Shown here: positions 57,553-64,000 of the stretch, in pieces
Position numbering within the stretch: the first letter of the stretch is position 1
Layout of the letters: every line of letters starts with the position of its first letter
NCBI GenBank assembly: GCA_018241505.1
Contig: JAFEDS010000025.1
Coordinates: forward strand, 1 to 64,000
Direction of reading: 5' to 3'
From: Pseudomonadota bacterium
GTDB taxonomy: Bacteria; Pseudomonadota; Gammaproteobacteria; Steroidobacterales; Steroidobacteraceae
DNA length: 64,000 bases
Translations under genes and position numbers: made by a program
The notes under the pieces: model-generated
The model's database searches: none
What the model saw: only the letters and a program-made list of their open reading frames with translations
What the model was told of the DNA's origin: nothing

Positions 57553-58859
57553 GTTGCCGCGCCTTCTGAACGGGTCATGAGGTCGACCCAGGCGCGATAC
57601 TGGCCGCGCATGGGCGCTTCGTTGGTGGCGCCATAGGTACCCGCATTTGTCTCGTCTGCGCAGAAATTGCGATGCAGGCTGACCCAGTCCGAGCTCGCCG
57701 AGCTCAACCCTTCCTGGATCGCACGATAGCAGTGCAGATCATCGTGCCCCACCATGGAAGTCGGCGCATTGATCAACCTCGAGTACGTCGCCGTACGCGC
57801 CAGCATTTCGTCCGGCGCACCTGCCAAACGGAATGTCCAGCTCTCAATGATCGTCTTGTCTACCGCCACGGGACGTGCCACGCGGATGGTTTGAATGGCA
57901 CCTTTGATGGTCAGGCTCGGATAGTAGACCGTGTTGTGCCGGGCCTCGGCGAGAATGGCCTTGGCCCGCTCTTCCCCATAGGCCGCGAACATGCGCTGCT
58001 CGTACTCACCCACACTGGAGTATTTGGAGTGGATTGAGAAGTTGACACCCGTATAGCTGTGACCGTTGGGGTACACGCGGACGCCCATCTTCTCGAAGAA
58101 CTCGTAGTCATTTACGAAGGGGGTGAATTGTTCAATGACCATCGGCTTGGGCGAGCCCGCCGCAGTGGCGTCCCAAATACGCTTGGCCGTACCGGCGGAT
58201 GACTCATGCGCGACCATCGGGTGCATGGCATCGTTCAGGTTCTCGACGTACATCTTCCAATTGCAGTCGTGCATGTAGCGCAGAGGCGCGCCCGCCACCT
58301 CCAATCGCCCTTCCGGCGACCGGTCCACCATGTTGTCAATGGAACTGAGGGACTCGCCGAAGAATTCCTGGAATCCAATGCCCCGCGCGGCCAGCCGGAC
58401 AAACACAAAGCCGCGATAGTTGTGTGAAGTCAGCTCGCCAATGCCGTGCAGAGCCTGCGCCTGTGCCGCCTCGCTGTAGCCACCCTTGAGAGGGACTGAA
58501 CGCAAGGTGCCATCCAGGCGATAGATCCAGCCGTGGTAAGGACAGCGAAGCAGCCCGCCCTGACACTTGCCCCGCTGGGCGCTGACCAACTTGGTGCCCT
58601 TGTGGGCACAGCGATTGGGCAAAACGCGCACCTTGGAATCATTGCCGCGCACCATGATCACCGGCTCGCGGCCGATCTGGGCGCTGTAGAAATCACCGGG
58701 TTTGGGCACCTGGCTGTCGTGCCCCACGTACACCCAGGCATTACGCCACAAGTGATTCATTTCCAGATCGAAAACGGCCGGATCGACGTACACGTCCCGG
58801 TGGATACGGTCCGGACGTACCAGCTCGCGCACGGAAGCAGGATCAGCGTAGCGATTCAT
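57549..58859 (-). CDS. Aromatic-ring-hydroxylating dioxygenase alpha subunit (Rieske/mononuclear iron)
   Basis: A 436-residue catalytic subunit. Rieske ligands are Cys84 and His86 (NRCAHKG) and Cys106 and His109 (CPYHGW). The mononuclear iron is held by His213 and His218 (DAMHPMVAHES), with Asp210 as the inter-subunit electron bridge. It resembles benzoate/anthranilate-type oxygenases. It starts the operon; its promoter region shares the GGCTACTATTAT element with other genes of the window. No reductase or ferredoxin is encoded nearby, so electrons must come from proteins encoded elsewhere. Confidence 0.93.
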   Translation of the reverse strand: MNRYADPASVRELVRPDRIHRDVYVDPAVFDLEMNHLWRNAWVYVGHDSQVPKPGDFYSAQIGREPVIMVRGNDSKVRVLPNRCAHKGTKLVSAQRGKCQGGLLRCPYHGWIYRLDGTLRSVPLKGGYSEAAQAQALHGIGELTSHNYRGFVFVRLAARGIGFQEFFGESLSSIDNMVDRSPEGRLEVAGAPLRYMHDCNWKMYVENLNDAMHPMVAHESSAGTAKRIWDATAAGSPKPMVIEQFTPFVNDYEFFEKMGVRVYPNGHSYTGVNFSIHSKYSSVGEYEQRMFAAYGEERAKAILAEARHNTVYYPSLTIKGAIQTIRVARPVAVDKTIIESWTFRLAGAPDEMLARTATYSRLINAPTSMVGHDDLHCYRAIQEGLSSASSDWVSLHRNFCADETNAGTYGATNEAPMRGQYRAWVDLMTRSEGAAT

Positions 58860-58875
58860 TTGCGGGACCCCTATG

Positions 58876-58918
58876 CCATAATAGTAGCCCCATCACGTGA
58901 TTTTGCAAGTAATTATGG
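58876..58918. promoter_or_regulatory. Rieske/MarR divergent promoter with dyads and recurrent -10-like motif
   Basis: The 55-base gap holds CCATAAT (58876-58882) and its complement ATTATGG (58912-58918, running into the MarR start), a perfect ATCACGTGAT dyad (58892-58901) centred between them, and on the minus strand GGCTACTATTAT (58889-58878), which includes a TACTAT -10-like hexamer for the Rieske operon. The nested symmetry makes this a good candidate MarR operator controlling both directions. Confidence 0.55.
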
Positions 58919-59409
58919 GTGCAAAGAACGCCCGCCCCCGGCCCGCGGCGCATGCGGACGCCAAGCTCCTGGGTGATCCCGCTCACCCGGATTTCAAGGT
59001 CGCGGACTGGCCTTTCTACCTCATCGCCCGGACCGCGCGCCGCTACGAAATGGACATGGAGGAAGCGCTGCGCCGGATCGATATGGATGTGCCGAGCTGG
59101 CGCGCCATCATGTTGGTCCACGAGCAGAATCCTAGCAGCGTGAGTGAAATCGCGGAGCGCGCCGTCAACCGCTTGTCGACCATGACCCGCGTGGTTCAAA
59201 GGCTCGAGAAGCGTGGCCTGGTCAAACTGGATACCCGGGCCGCGGATGCCCGCGTGACGGACGTATTCATTACGCCGCACGGCGAAGAAGTGGTCGAGCA
59301 AGTCCGCGCCGTGGCCAGCCGGATCTATCAGTCAGCCTTCAAGGACCTGAGCGCTGTCGAGGTTGAAACATTGAACAACCTGCTGCTGCGGGTGTTCAAT
59401 AGTCTGTAA
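58915..59409 (+). CDS. MarR-family transcriptional regulator
   Basis: A 164-residue winged-helix regulator. DMDVPSWRAIMLVHEQNPSSVSEIAERAVNRLSTMTRVVQRLEKRGLV is the recognition-helix region, and DTRAADARVTDVFITPHGEEVV is the wing with the conserved DxRAxxV pattern. It diverges from the Rieske operon, which it probably represses until an aromatic acid or its CoA ester binds. An in-frame GTG at 58897 is an alternative start. Its stop shares a base with the next gene's ATG (TAATG), so regulator and cytochrome are co-translated. Confidence 0.88.
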   Translation: MGAKNARPRPAAHADAKLLGDPAHPDFKVADWPFYLIARTARRYEMDMEEALRRIDMDVPSWRAIMLVHEQNPSSVSEIAERAVNRLSTMTRVVQRLEKRGLVKLDTRAADARVTDVFITPHGEEVVEQVRAVASRIYQSAFKDLSAVEVETLNNLLLRVFNSL

Positions 59410-60374
59410 TGACTAGAACCAACACCCGCCGGATTGCTCTTGCCTTTTCGCTCGGCGGAGCCCTGCTCGTCAGTTACCCGGCTGTGTCCGGCGGCCTGCT
59501 TTGGGATCTGGGAGCGGCCTGCGGCTATATTTGCCTGATCCTGTTCTTGTGCCTGTATGTGTTTCCCGTTCGGGGTGACGGCCTGCCGCACGGACGCCTG
59601 ATGGCATTGTCGCGGCACAAGTCGCTAGGGTGGTGTGTGCTGGCCGCAGCGATCACACACGTTGTCGTCCTGCTGGTTGTAGAGCCACAAAGCTATCGCT
59701 ATCTGCTGCCTTCAGCCCCGCTGTTCATGTGGTGTGGGGTGGTAGCGTTGTTGTCGGTAGTTGCTTCGGTGGTGACAGGGCTGTCGGCGCGCGCGCAAAT
59801 GAGGCGAGCCCCGGAGAATCGCCCGCGTATCGAGCGCTCGACCCTTCACATTGTGCTGGCCGCGGTCCTCATGCTCACGGCGTGCGCGCACGCCATAGGC
59901 AGCTCTCAGCTTTTGAGCGGGACCTTCAAAACAATCCTCGGCTTACTCTTATTGTCGTTGCCGCTGGGCTGGTATGCGGTACGCCGCCGGCCCACACGTC
60001 GATCCCTCGCGCGGCCCGCGAGTCACTTTGCCGCAGTAGGTATCATCGCGCTGCTGCCTACATCAACGTCAAAGCAATTGCTGCTGGAGCCACCGACGCA
60101 GCCCGACAAGATCGCAGTGATCTTTCCCCACGACCTCCACACGTCAGTAAACTGCGTCACTTGTCACCACAACTATGTGGACCACACAGGCACTACCGCC
60201 TGCATTGAATGCCACCGGAGCGCACGAAAGGATCTCCTACGCTCCAGTGAGTCGGAGTTTCACACCTTCTGTCGTGGCTGCCATACGCAACTTGCGTTGG
60301 ACGGCCAACCGAAACACGGTCCCACACGAAGCTGCGGCGGCTGCCATCAAGGAATTCGATCCAAAAGCCTTTGA
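59409..60374 (+). CDS. Membrane/tetraheme cytochrome c fusion protein
   Basis: A 321-residue protein. The N-terminal two thirds have about six hydrophobic helices (residues 8-50, 73-92, 103-125, 146-168, 173-190 and 205-220) resembling ferric-reductase-like membrane domains. The C-terminal periplasmic segment of about 80 residues has four CxxCH haem sites, at 249-253, 265-269, 288-292 and 309-313, with spare histidines (241, 244, 254, 259, 285, 303) for bis-His ligation, as in cytochrome c3/c7. It would move electrons between the quinone pool or cytosol and the periplasm. Coupling to MarR suggests induction with the aromatic pathway. The fusion is uncommon in my experience. Confidence 0.82.
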   Translation: MTRTNTRRIALAFSLGGALLVSYPAVSGGLLWDLGAACGYICLILFLCLYVFPVRGDGLPHGRLMALSRHKSLGWCVLAAAITHVVVLLVVEPQSYRYLLPSAPLFMWCGVVALLSVVASVVTGLSARAQMRRAPENRPRIERSTLHIVLAAVLMLTACAHAIGSSQLLSGTFKTILGLLLLSLPLGWYAVRRRPTRRSLARPASHFAAVGIIALLPTSTSKQLLLEPPTQPDKIAVIFPHDLHTSVNCVTCHHNYVDHTGTTACIECHRSARKDLLRSSESEFHTFCRGCHTQLALDGQPKHGPTRSCGGCHQGIRSKSL

Positions 60375-61450
60375 GCTTGTTGGATGACGGCTTCCTGGTG
60401 CGGCAACAGCCCCTGCCCGCCCATGTTCTGAAACACCGGCAGGAAAGGATCGGCACATTCGGTACGAACTCCGGTCATTTCCTCAATAACGGCCAGGCCG
60501 CAGTTGGGAACGTACGCGGTTGAGTATCCGCCCTCGTGCAACATGACCACGCGACCACCGCAGATCTCATCAGCCAGATCTAGAGTCATCCGCGCCATCG
60601 CCCGATAGGTCTCGCTCGTGCACAACATGCGACCCAGGGGATCCATGGCACTGCCATCGAAGCCGCTGGACACGATAATCAGATCAGGCCTGAAGCGGCG
60701 CACGGCGGGCATCACCACCTTCGACCAGGCTTCGAGATAGGCACCATGCCCGGCGCCTGGCGGCAACGGTATGTTGATGTTGGCGCCCACCCCCGTGCCG
60801 CGGCCGTTTTCCGTCACATGGCCTGAATTCGGCGGATAGTAGTTGTCCTGGTGCACGGAGACGGTCAACACCGACGGGTCTTCGAGGAAGGCATGCTCCT
60901 GGCTGTTGCCATGGTGTACGTCCCAGTCGACAATGGCCACGCGCTTGCAGCCATGCACCAGCTTGGCACGCTGGGTTACGAGCACATTGTTCGCGAAGAC
61001 ACAAAACCCGCGGGCCAGGTCTTTTTCAGCATGATGTCCTGGCGGCCGAATGAGGCAGTAAACGTTCTTGACCTGCCCTTTCATCACCGCGTCCAGACCT
61101 TCCAGCGCCCCGCCCGCCGACAGCAGGGCAATCTCATAGCTACCCGTACCGATGGGCGTAAATTCACCGGCATCGCCGCCCACGCCCGCTGACAACTCGC
61201 GCACGCGCTTCACGTAGTCGGCTGTGTGGTAGTTCGTGACTTCCTTCAAAGTCGCCTGGCGCGGTTTGATTCTCACCAGCCGATCGAGAATGCCTGACAC
61301 CTCCAGAAGGCCCATGAAACGCCGCTTGGTTTGCGGGCTTTCAGGATGAGCATCCGGCTGCAGCGTCAATCCATAGGGCAAGGGCCCTGCGCTGGCACCG
61401 GTGTGATGCCAGAAATAATGCTCGTGACAGACCAGACCTGTGGAATGCAC
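60347..61450 (-). CDS. Histone deacetylase-family (class II) amidohydrolase
   Basis: A 367-residue arginase/deacetylase-fold zinc enzyme: RPPGHHAEKDLARGFCVFANN (the histidine pair), VAIVDWDVHHGNSQEHAF (zinc ligands Asp and His), IIVSSGFDGSAMDP (third zinc ligand) and MLHEGGYS with an SxY-type closing motif. Bacterial members deacetylate acetylpolyamines, acetoin-related or other N-acetyl compounds. It overlaps the convergent tetraheme gene by 28 bases and starts 12 bases from the TonB receptor stop upstream. Given the amine theme, an N-acetyl-amine is a reasonable but untested substrate. Confidence 0.9.
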   Translation of the reverse strand: MHSTGLVCHEHYFWHHTGASAGPLPYGLTLQPDAHPESPQTKRRFMGLLEVSGILDRLVRIKPRQATLKEVTNYHTADYVKRVRELSAGVGGDAGEFTPIGTGSYEIALLSAGGALEGLDAVMKGQVKNVYCLIRPPGHHAEKDLARGFCVFANNVLVTQRAKLVHGCKRVAIVDWDVHHGNSQEHAFLEDPSVLTVSVHQDNYYPPNSGHVTENGRGTGVGANINIPLPPGAGHGAYLEAWSKVVMPAVRRFRPDLIIVSSGFDGSAMDPLGRMLCTSETYRAMARMTLDLADEICGGRVVMLHEGGYSTAYVPNCGLAVIEEMTGVRTECADPFLPVFQNMGGQGLLPHQEAVIQQAQRLLDRIP

Positions 61451-61462
61451 TGTTCCCCCGAA

Positions 61463-63679
61463 TCAATGACGGTAGGTCAGCTCGACACCGTAGGTGCGCG
61501 GCTGCCCTGGAACGAACTCGAATCCCTGCGCACCGACCGCACCGAAGGCGACCGGAATGATCGGGTAGCGCCAACGGCGCAGGTCGTACTCCTTGTTGGT
61601 CAGGTTCTTGCCCCAGGCAAAGACACCCCAGGCCCGATCCGGGCTCTCCCATCCGAGGCGCGCACCAACCAGGGTGTAGCCGCCGATTTTCAGGGGCCAG
61701 CTCACAGCGCCGTTGTTGAGCAGGCGGGCGCCGTCCTGGTTGACCGCATCGGAGAATTCGAAACCGCGCGAGCTGGTATCCGCGTGCAGCACGATGTTTC
61801 CGAAAGTGAATGGCACGCGGTAGTCGGCCGTCGTGCCGATATTCCAGCGCGGCGTGAACTGCAGCCGGTTGCCCGAGCAGTCCTGGTGCAGCCCGAGCGC
61901 GTCGCAGTCCGGGAATTCGAGGTATTTGGCATCGAGCAGGCCGCCGCTGACACCCAGGGTCAAATGCTCCACGGGGGCGACCTCAACTTCCAGCTCTACG
62001 CCGCGGATGCGCGACTTGCCCGCGTTGTTGGTCGTGAATCCCAGCCCCACGAGCTGGCTCACCTGCATGTCCTTGTACTCGGTGTCGAAAATCGCGCCAT
62101 TCAGGCGCACGCGCCGGTGCAGGGCCTCGGTCTTCGCGCCCAGCTCGTAGGTCACGGCCGTCTCGGGTTTGAAGCTGAAGGAGGCTTGGTCGCTGAAGTC
62201 GATGATGTCTGTCTGGAAACCACCGCTCTTGAAGCCTTTGCGCACCGTGCCGTAGGTCAGCAGGGCCTCGGCGGGCTTCCAGGTGAGGGTCACATCGCCC
62301 GATACCTGTTTGTCGCTGCGGCTGATGCCATTGAACTGGACGAAATCGGATTGGAAGCCCAGCGGCACATTGATCGACTGTGTGAAGTTGGAGTCCTTGC
62401 GGTCGATGGTGTAGCGCAGGCCGACCCCGAGCGTCCAGCTCGGTGAGAAGTGGTAGTTCAGGTTGCCGAAGCCCGCATAGGAGCGCGTGCCGACCTTGCC
62501 CACATCCAGGATGCCGACATTCTCGGCCGGGTATGGCACAACAGCCGTGTGGCGATTGGCCCTGACGTTCTCATCGAGGTAGTACAGGCCAACCACGTAA
62601 TCGTAGGGTCCGCCCTGCTTCGAGGTCAGGCGGAACTCCTGCGAGAACATGGCTGACTTGTCAATGAAATGTGAGTGCGTCAGTGTGATCGGGCCGGCGT
62701 CGTCGTCGTTGTCGAGATTGAAGTTGTTGATGCGGTCGGCCGTGATGGAAGTGAACAGCAGTCCGCTCGGCAACGTCCAATTGATGGTGAGGGAGCCGCC
62801 GCCGACATCGATCTTTTCGAAGTTGGCGTCGTTCTGGTTCGTCGTAAAGCGATCGGCAAAGTACCAGTTCGGAATGGCGAGGTTGAGCACCGGCTCCAAG
62901 GACATTCCGAACGCCGTGCGATGGTCCTGGTGCATGATGTCGCCCGACAGACGCACTTCCAGGTTATCCATCGGTGTCCAGTACAACGCGACCCGTCCGC
63001 CCTGGCGGTTCTCGTTGAGAAGATCGCGACCGTCCGCGATGTTGTGAACGTAACCGTCGTTGCGCTGCTCGAATGCACTGATCTTGCCGGAGAGGACCCC
63101 GGGCACGATCGGTCCGGAAATGCCTGCTTCGACGTCCCTGCGGGCGTAGTTGCCAAAGTTGAGGTCGACGTTGGCGCCGAATTCGTTGCTAGGGCGTTTG
63201 GTGGTGATATTCACGGCCCCTGCTATCGTATTGCGGCCGTAGAGCGAGCCCTGCGGGCCGCGCAGCACTTCCACCTGGTCGATGTCCGCAAGCGAGGCGT
63301 TGAATCCCACGGGCCGGCCGACGAACACACCGTCGACATAAATCCCCAAGCCGCTTTCCTGGCCGGCATTGCGGCTCTGGTCCACGATGCCGCGCAATCC
63401 CCAGGACGACAGGGCGTTGATGCCCACGGGGTCCCAGTCGAAATTGGGCACGTGCTCCACCAACTCGCCCATGTTGCTGGCACCCAACTCCTTGAGCTTG
63501 GAGTCGCTCAAGGTGGTGATGGCAATGGGCACGTCCTGGGCATTCTCAGCGCGTTTACGCGCTGTGACCACGATTTCTTCCAGTCCGCCGCCCTCCGCAT
63601 TTGCCTGGGCGTACGCCCAGTCGGACACGACGGCACCACATGACAATACTATCCCTAGGGTAAGGGAACCCCTGAGCAT
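61463..63679 (-). CDS. TonB-dependent outer-membrane receptor
   Basis: A 738-residue receptor. A leader ends near WAYAQ, then LEEIVVTARKRAENAQDVP, a plug with LADIDQVEVLRGPQGSLYGRNTIAGAVNITTKRP, and a barrel that finishes with YGVELTYRH. The ATG at 63679 follows a G-rich GGGGGGTG site and begins exactly at the leader; the ATG at 63709 adds ten residues. The C-terminus lacks the common final phenylalanine. It lies 12 bases upstream of the deacetylase gene on the same strand, and the two are probably co-transcribed, suggesting uptake then deacetylation of one substrate. Confidence 0.92.
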   Translation of the reverse strand: MLRGSLTLGIVLSCGAVVSDWAYAQANAEGGGLEEIVVTARKRAENAQDVPIAITTLSDSKLKELGASNMGELVEHVPNFDWDPVGINALSSWGLRGIVDQSRNAGQESGLGIYVDGVFVGRPVGFNASLADIDQVEVLRGPQGSLYGRNTIAGAVNITTKRPSNEFGANVDLNFGNYARRDVEAGISGPIVPGVLSGKISAFEQRNDGYVHNIADGRDLLNENRQGGRVALYWTPMDNLEVRLSGDIMHQDHRTAFGMSLEPVLNLAIPNWYFADRFTTNQNDANFEKIDVGGGSLTINWTLPSGLLFTSITADRINNFNLDNDDDAGPITLTHSHFIDKSAMFSQEFRLTSKQGGPYDYVVGLYYLDENVRANRHTAVVPYPAENVGILDVGKVGTRSYAGFGNLNYHFSPSWTLGVGLRYTIDRKDSNFTQSINVPLGFQSDFVQFNGISRSDKQVSGDVTLTWKPAEALLTYGTVRKGFKSGGFQTDIIDFSDQASFSFKPETAVTYELGAKTEALHRRVRLNGAIFDTEYKDMQVSQLVGLGFTTNNAGKSRIRGVELEVEVAPVEHLTLGVSGGLLDAKYLEFPDCDALGLHQDCSGNRLQFTPRWNIGTTADYRVPFTFGNIVLHADTSSRGFEFSDAVNQDGARLLNNGAVSWPLKIGGYTLVGARLGWESPDRAWGVFAWGKNLTNKEYDLRRWRYPIIPVAFGAVGAQGFEFVPGQPRTYGVELTYRH

Positions 63680-63773
63680 GACACCCCCCGATCTGACCAA
63701 CAGCGCCACGCTATGCCGACGCAGCGGGATGGGGTATCGTTCAGATGAACGGTGTGAATCAACCGGAGCTGAC

Positions 63774-64000
63774 GTGACCGCCGCCGACCTGAGCGCGCTG
63801 CTGCTCGATCTGTACCGCTATTCGCGCGAGATGACGCTCGCGGACTTTCAGGGACAGGCGCTCGAGCGCTTGCGCCAGAACCTGCATTTCGACTGTGCGT
63901 GGTGGGGTGTTGCCCATTCCAATCACGACATTCACGCCTCCTTTCCCTACAACCTGCCGGACCAGTATCCCAACTTCTACCTCGCGCACGTGAGCGACAC
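63774..64000 (+). CDS. Probable LuxR-type transcriptional regulator (N-terminus only)
   Basis: The first 75 or so codons before the right edge. The start LSALLLDLYRYSREM, then DFQGQALERLRQNLHFDCAWWG, resembles the GAF-like N-terminal domain found in one group of LuxR-family regulators. The helix-turn-helix, if present, lies outside the window. The start is a GTG at 63774 with a CGGAG site seven bases ahead; an ATG at 63745 is in a frame that stops at once. It diverges from the TonB receptor and may regulate it. Confidence 0.55.
   Translation, partial: MTAADLSALLLDLYRYSREMTLADFQGQALERLRQNLHFDCAWWGVAHSNHDIHASFPYNLPDQYPNFYLAHVSD

Noticed and set aside
1-64000. CRISPR arrays, insertion sequences, phage genes, tRNA or rRNA genes
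   Set aside because: No repeat-spacer pattern, transposase-like protein, integrase, terminal inverted repeats or tRNA-like cloverleaf was recognised. Intergenic gaps are all under about 220 bases.

Overview
The window is 64 kb of dense, high-GC DNA (clearly above half G+C by eye) from a Gram-negative proteobacterium. Three large TonB-dependent receptors, Tat and Sec leaders, periplasmic c-type cytochromes and short ATGA/TGATG gene overlaps all point that way. The receptor style (plug domains beginning with a VVTAQKR or VVTARKR box) together with the catabolic gene mix is typical of Steroidobacteraceae/Nevskiales-type Gammaproteobacteria and of sphingomonads. The sequence alone does not decide between them. 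I see no rRNA, tRNA, insertion sequence, phage gene or CRISPR array, and no gene-free stretch longer than about 300 bases.

Layout. 1-3.4 kb (minus): the start of a DgcN-type gene, a DgcA-type N-acetyl-D-glutamate racemase, an HSL-family esterase, a DUF481 outer-membrane protein and mscL. 3.5-7.3 kb: RidA, an HpaI-type aldolase, a prolyl-iminopeptidase-like hydrolase, a GntR regulator and another hydrolase. 7.5-17.7 kb (plus): a collinear uptake cluster of TonB receptor, periplasmic binding protein, fused double permease, ABC ATPase, nitrilase-family amidase, PepSY membrane protein, secreted beta-propeller and Cys/Met-type PLP enzyme. 17.7-20.9 kb (minus): a probable 3-keto-glycoside module (GMC oxidoreductase, gluconate-dehydrogenase-subunit-3-like protein, DUF1080 hydrolase). 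21-34 kb: mixed single genes and small operons, including a lyase, AraC/TetR/ArsR regulators with visible operators, csaA, a molybdenum hydroxylase pair with a GST, hemN and a cytochrome P460.

34.2-53.2 kb is the most interesting part. I read it as an aromatic (biogenic) amine utilisation island. On the minus strand are heavy and light chains of a tryptophan-tryptophylquinone (TTQ) amine dehydrogenase, a small cytochrome c and a phenylacetate-CoA ligase. These are followed by a Tat-exported spermidine-dehydrogenase-like flavoprotein, a SnoaL-like protein, gamma-glutamyltransferase, a DUF4440 protein and a secreted selenium-binding-protein-1 (methanethiol oxidase) family protein. On the plus strand are TetR and AraC regulators, a TonB receptor, an aldehyde dehydrogenase, an MFS transporter, an SDR, a class III PLP enzyme closely resembling ethanolamine-phosphate phospho-lyase, and an APH-family kinase. 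Two copies of a perfect TTGGTC-N4-GACCAA operator sit in front of the dehydrogenase/TetR pair and in front of the flavoprotein operon. They tie both halves to one regulator. The inferred logic is that amines are oxidised in the periplasm to arylacetaldehydes, while beta-hydroxy amines may reach the same aldehydes by phosphorylation and phospho-elimination. Aldehyde dehydrogenase and PaaK then make arylacetyl-CoA.

53.2-58.9 kb (minus) is a six-gene ring-degradation operon: Rieske oxygenase alpha and beta, acyl-CoA ligase, a Cys-less thiolase-like protein, a DUF35 protein and an SDR. It has no reductase or ferredoxin. 58.9-64 kb holds a MarR regulator translationally coupled to a membrane-tetraheme cytochrome fusion, a class II deacetylase, a third TonB receptor and the start of a probable LuxR-type regulator.
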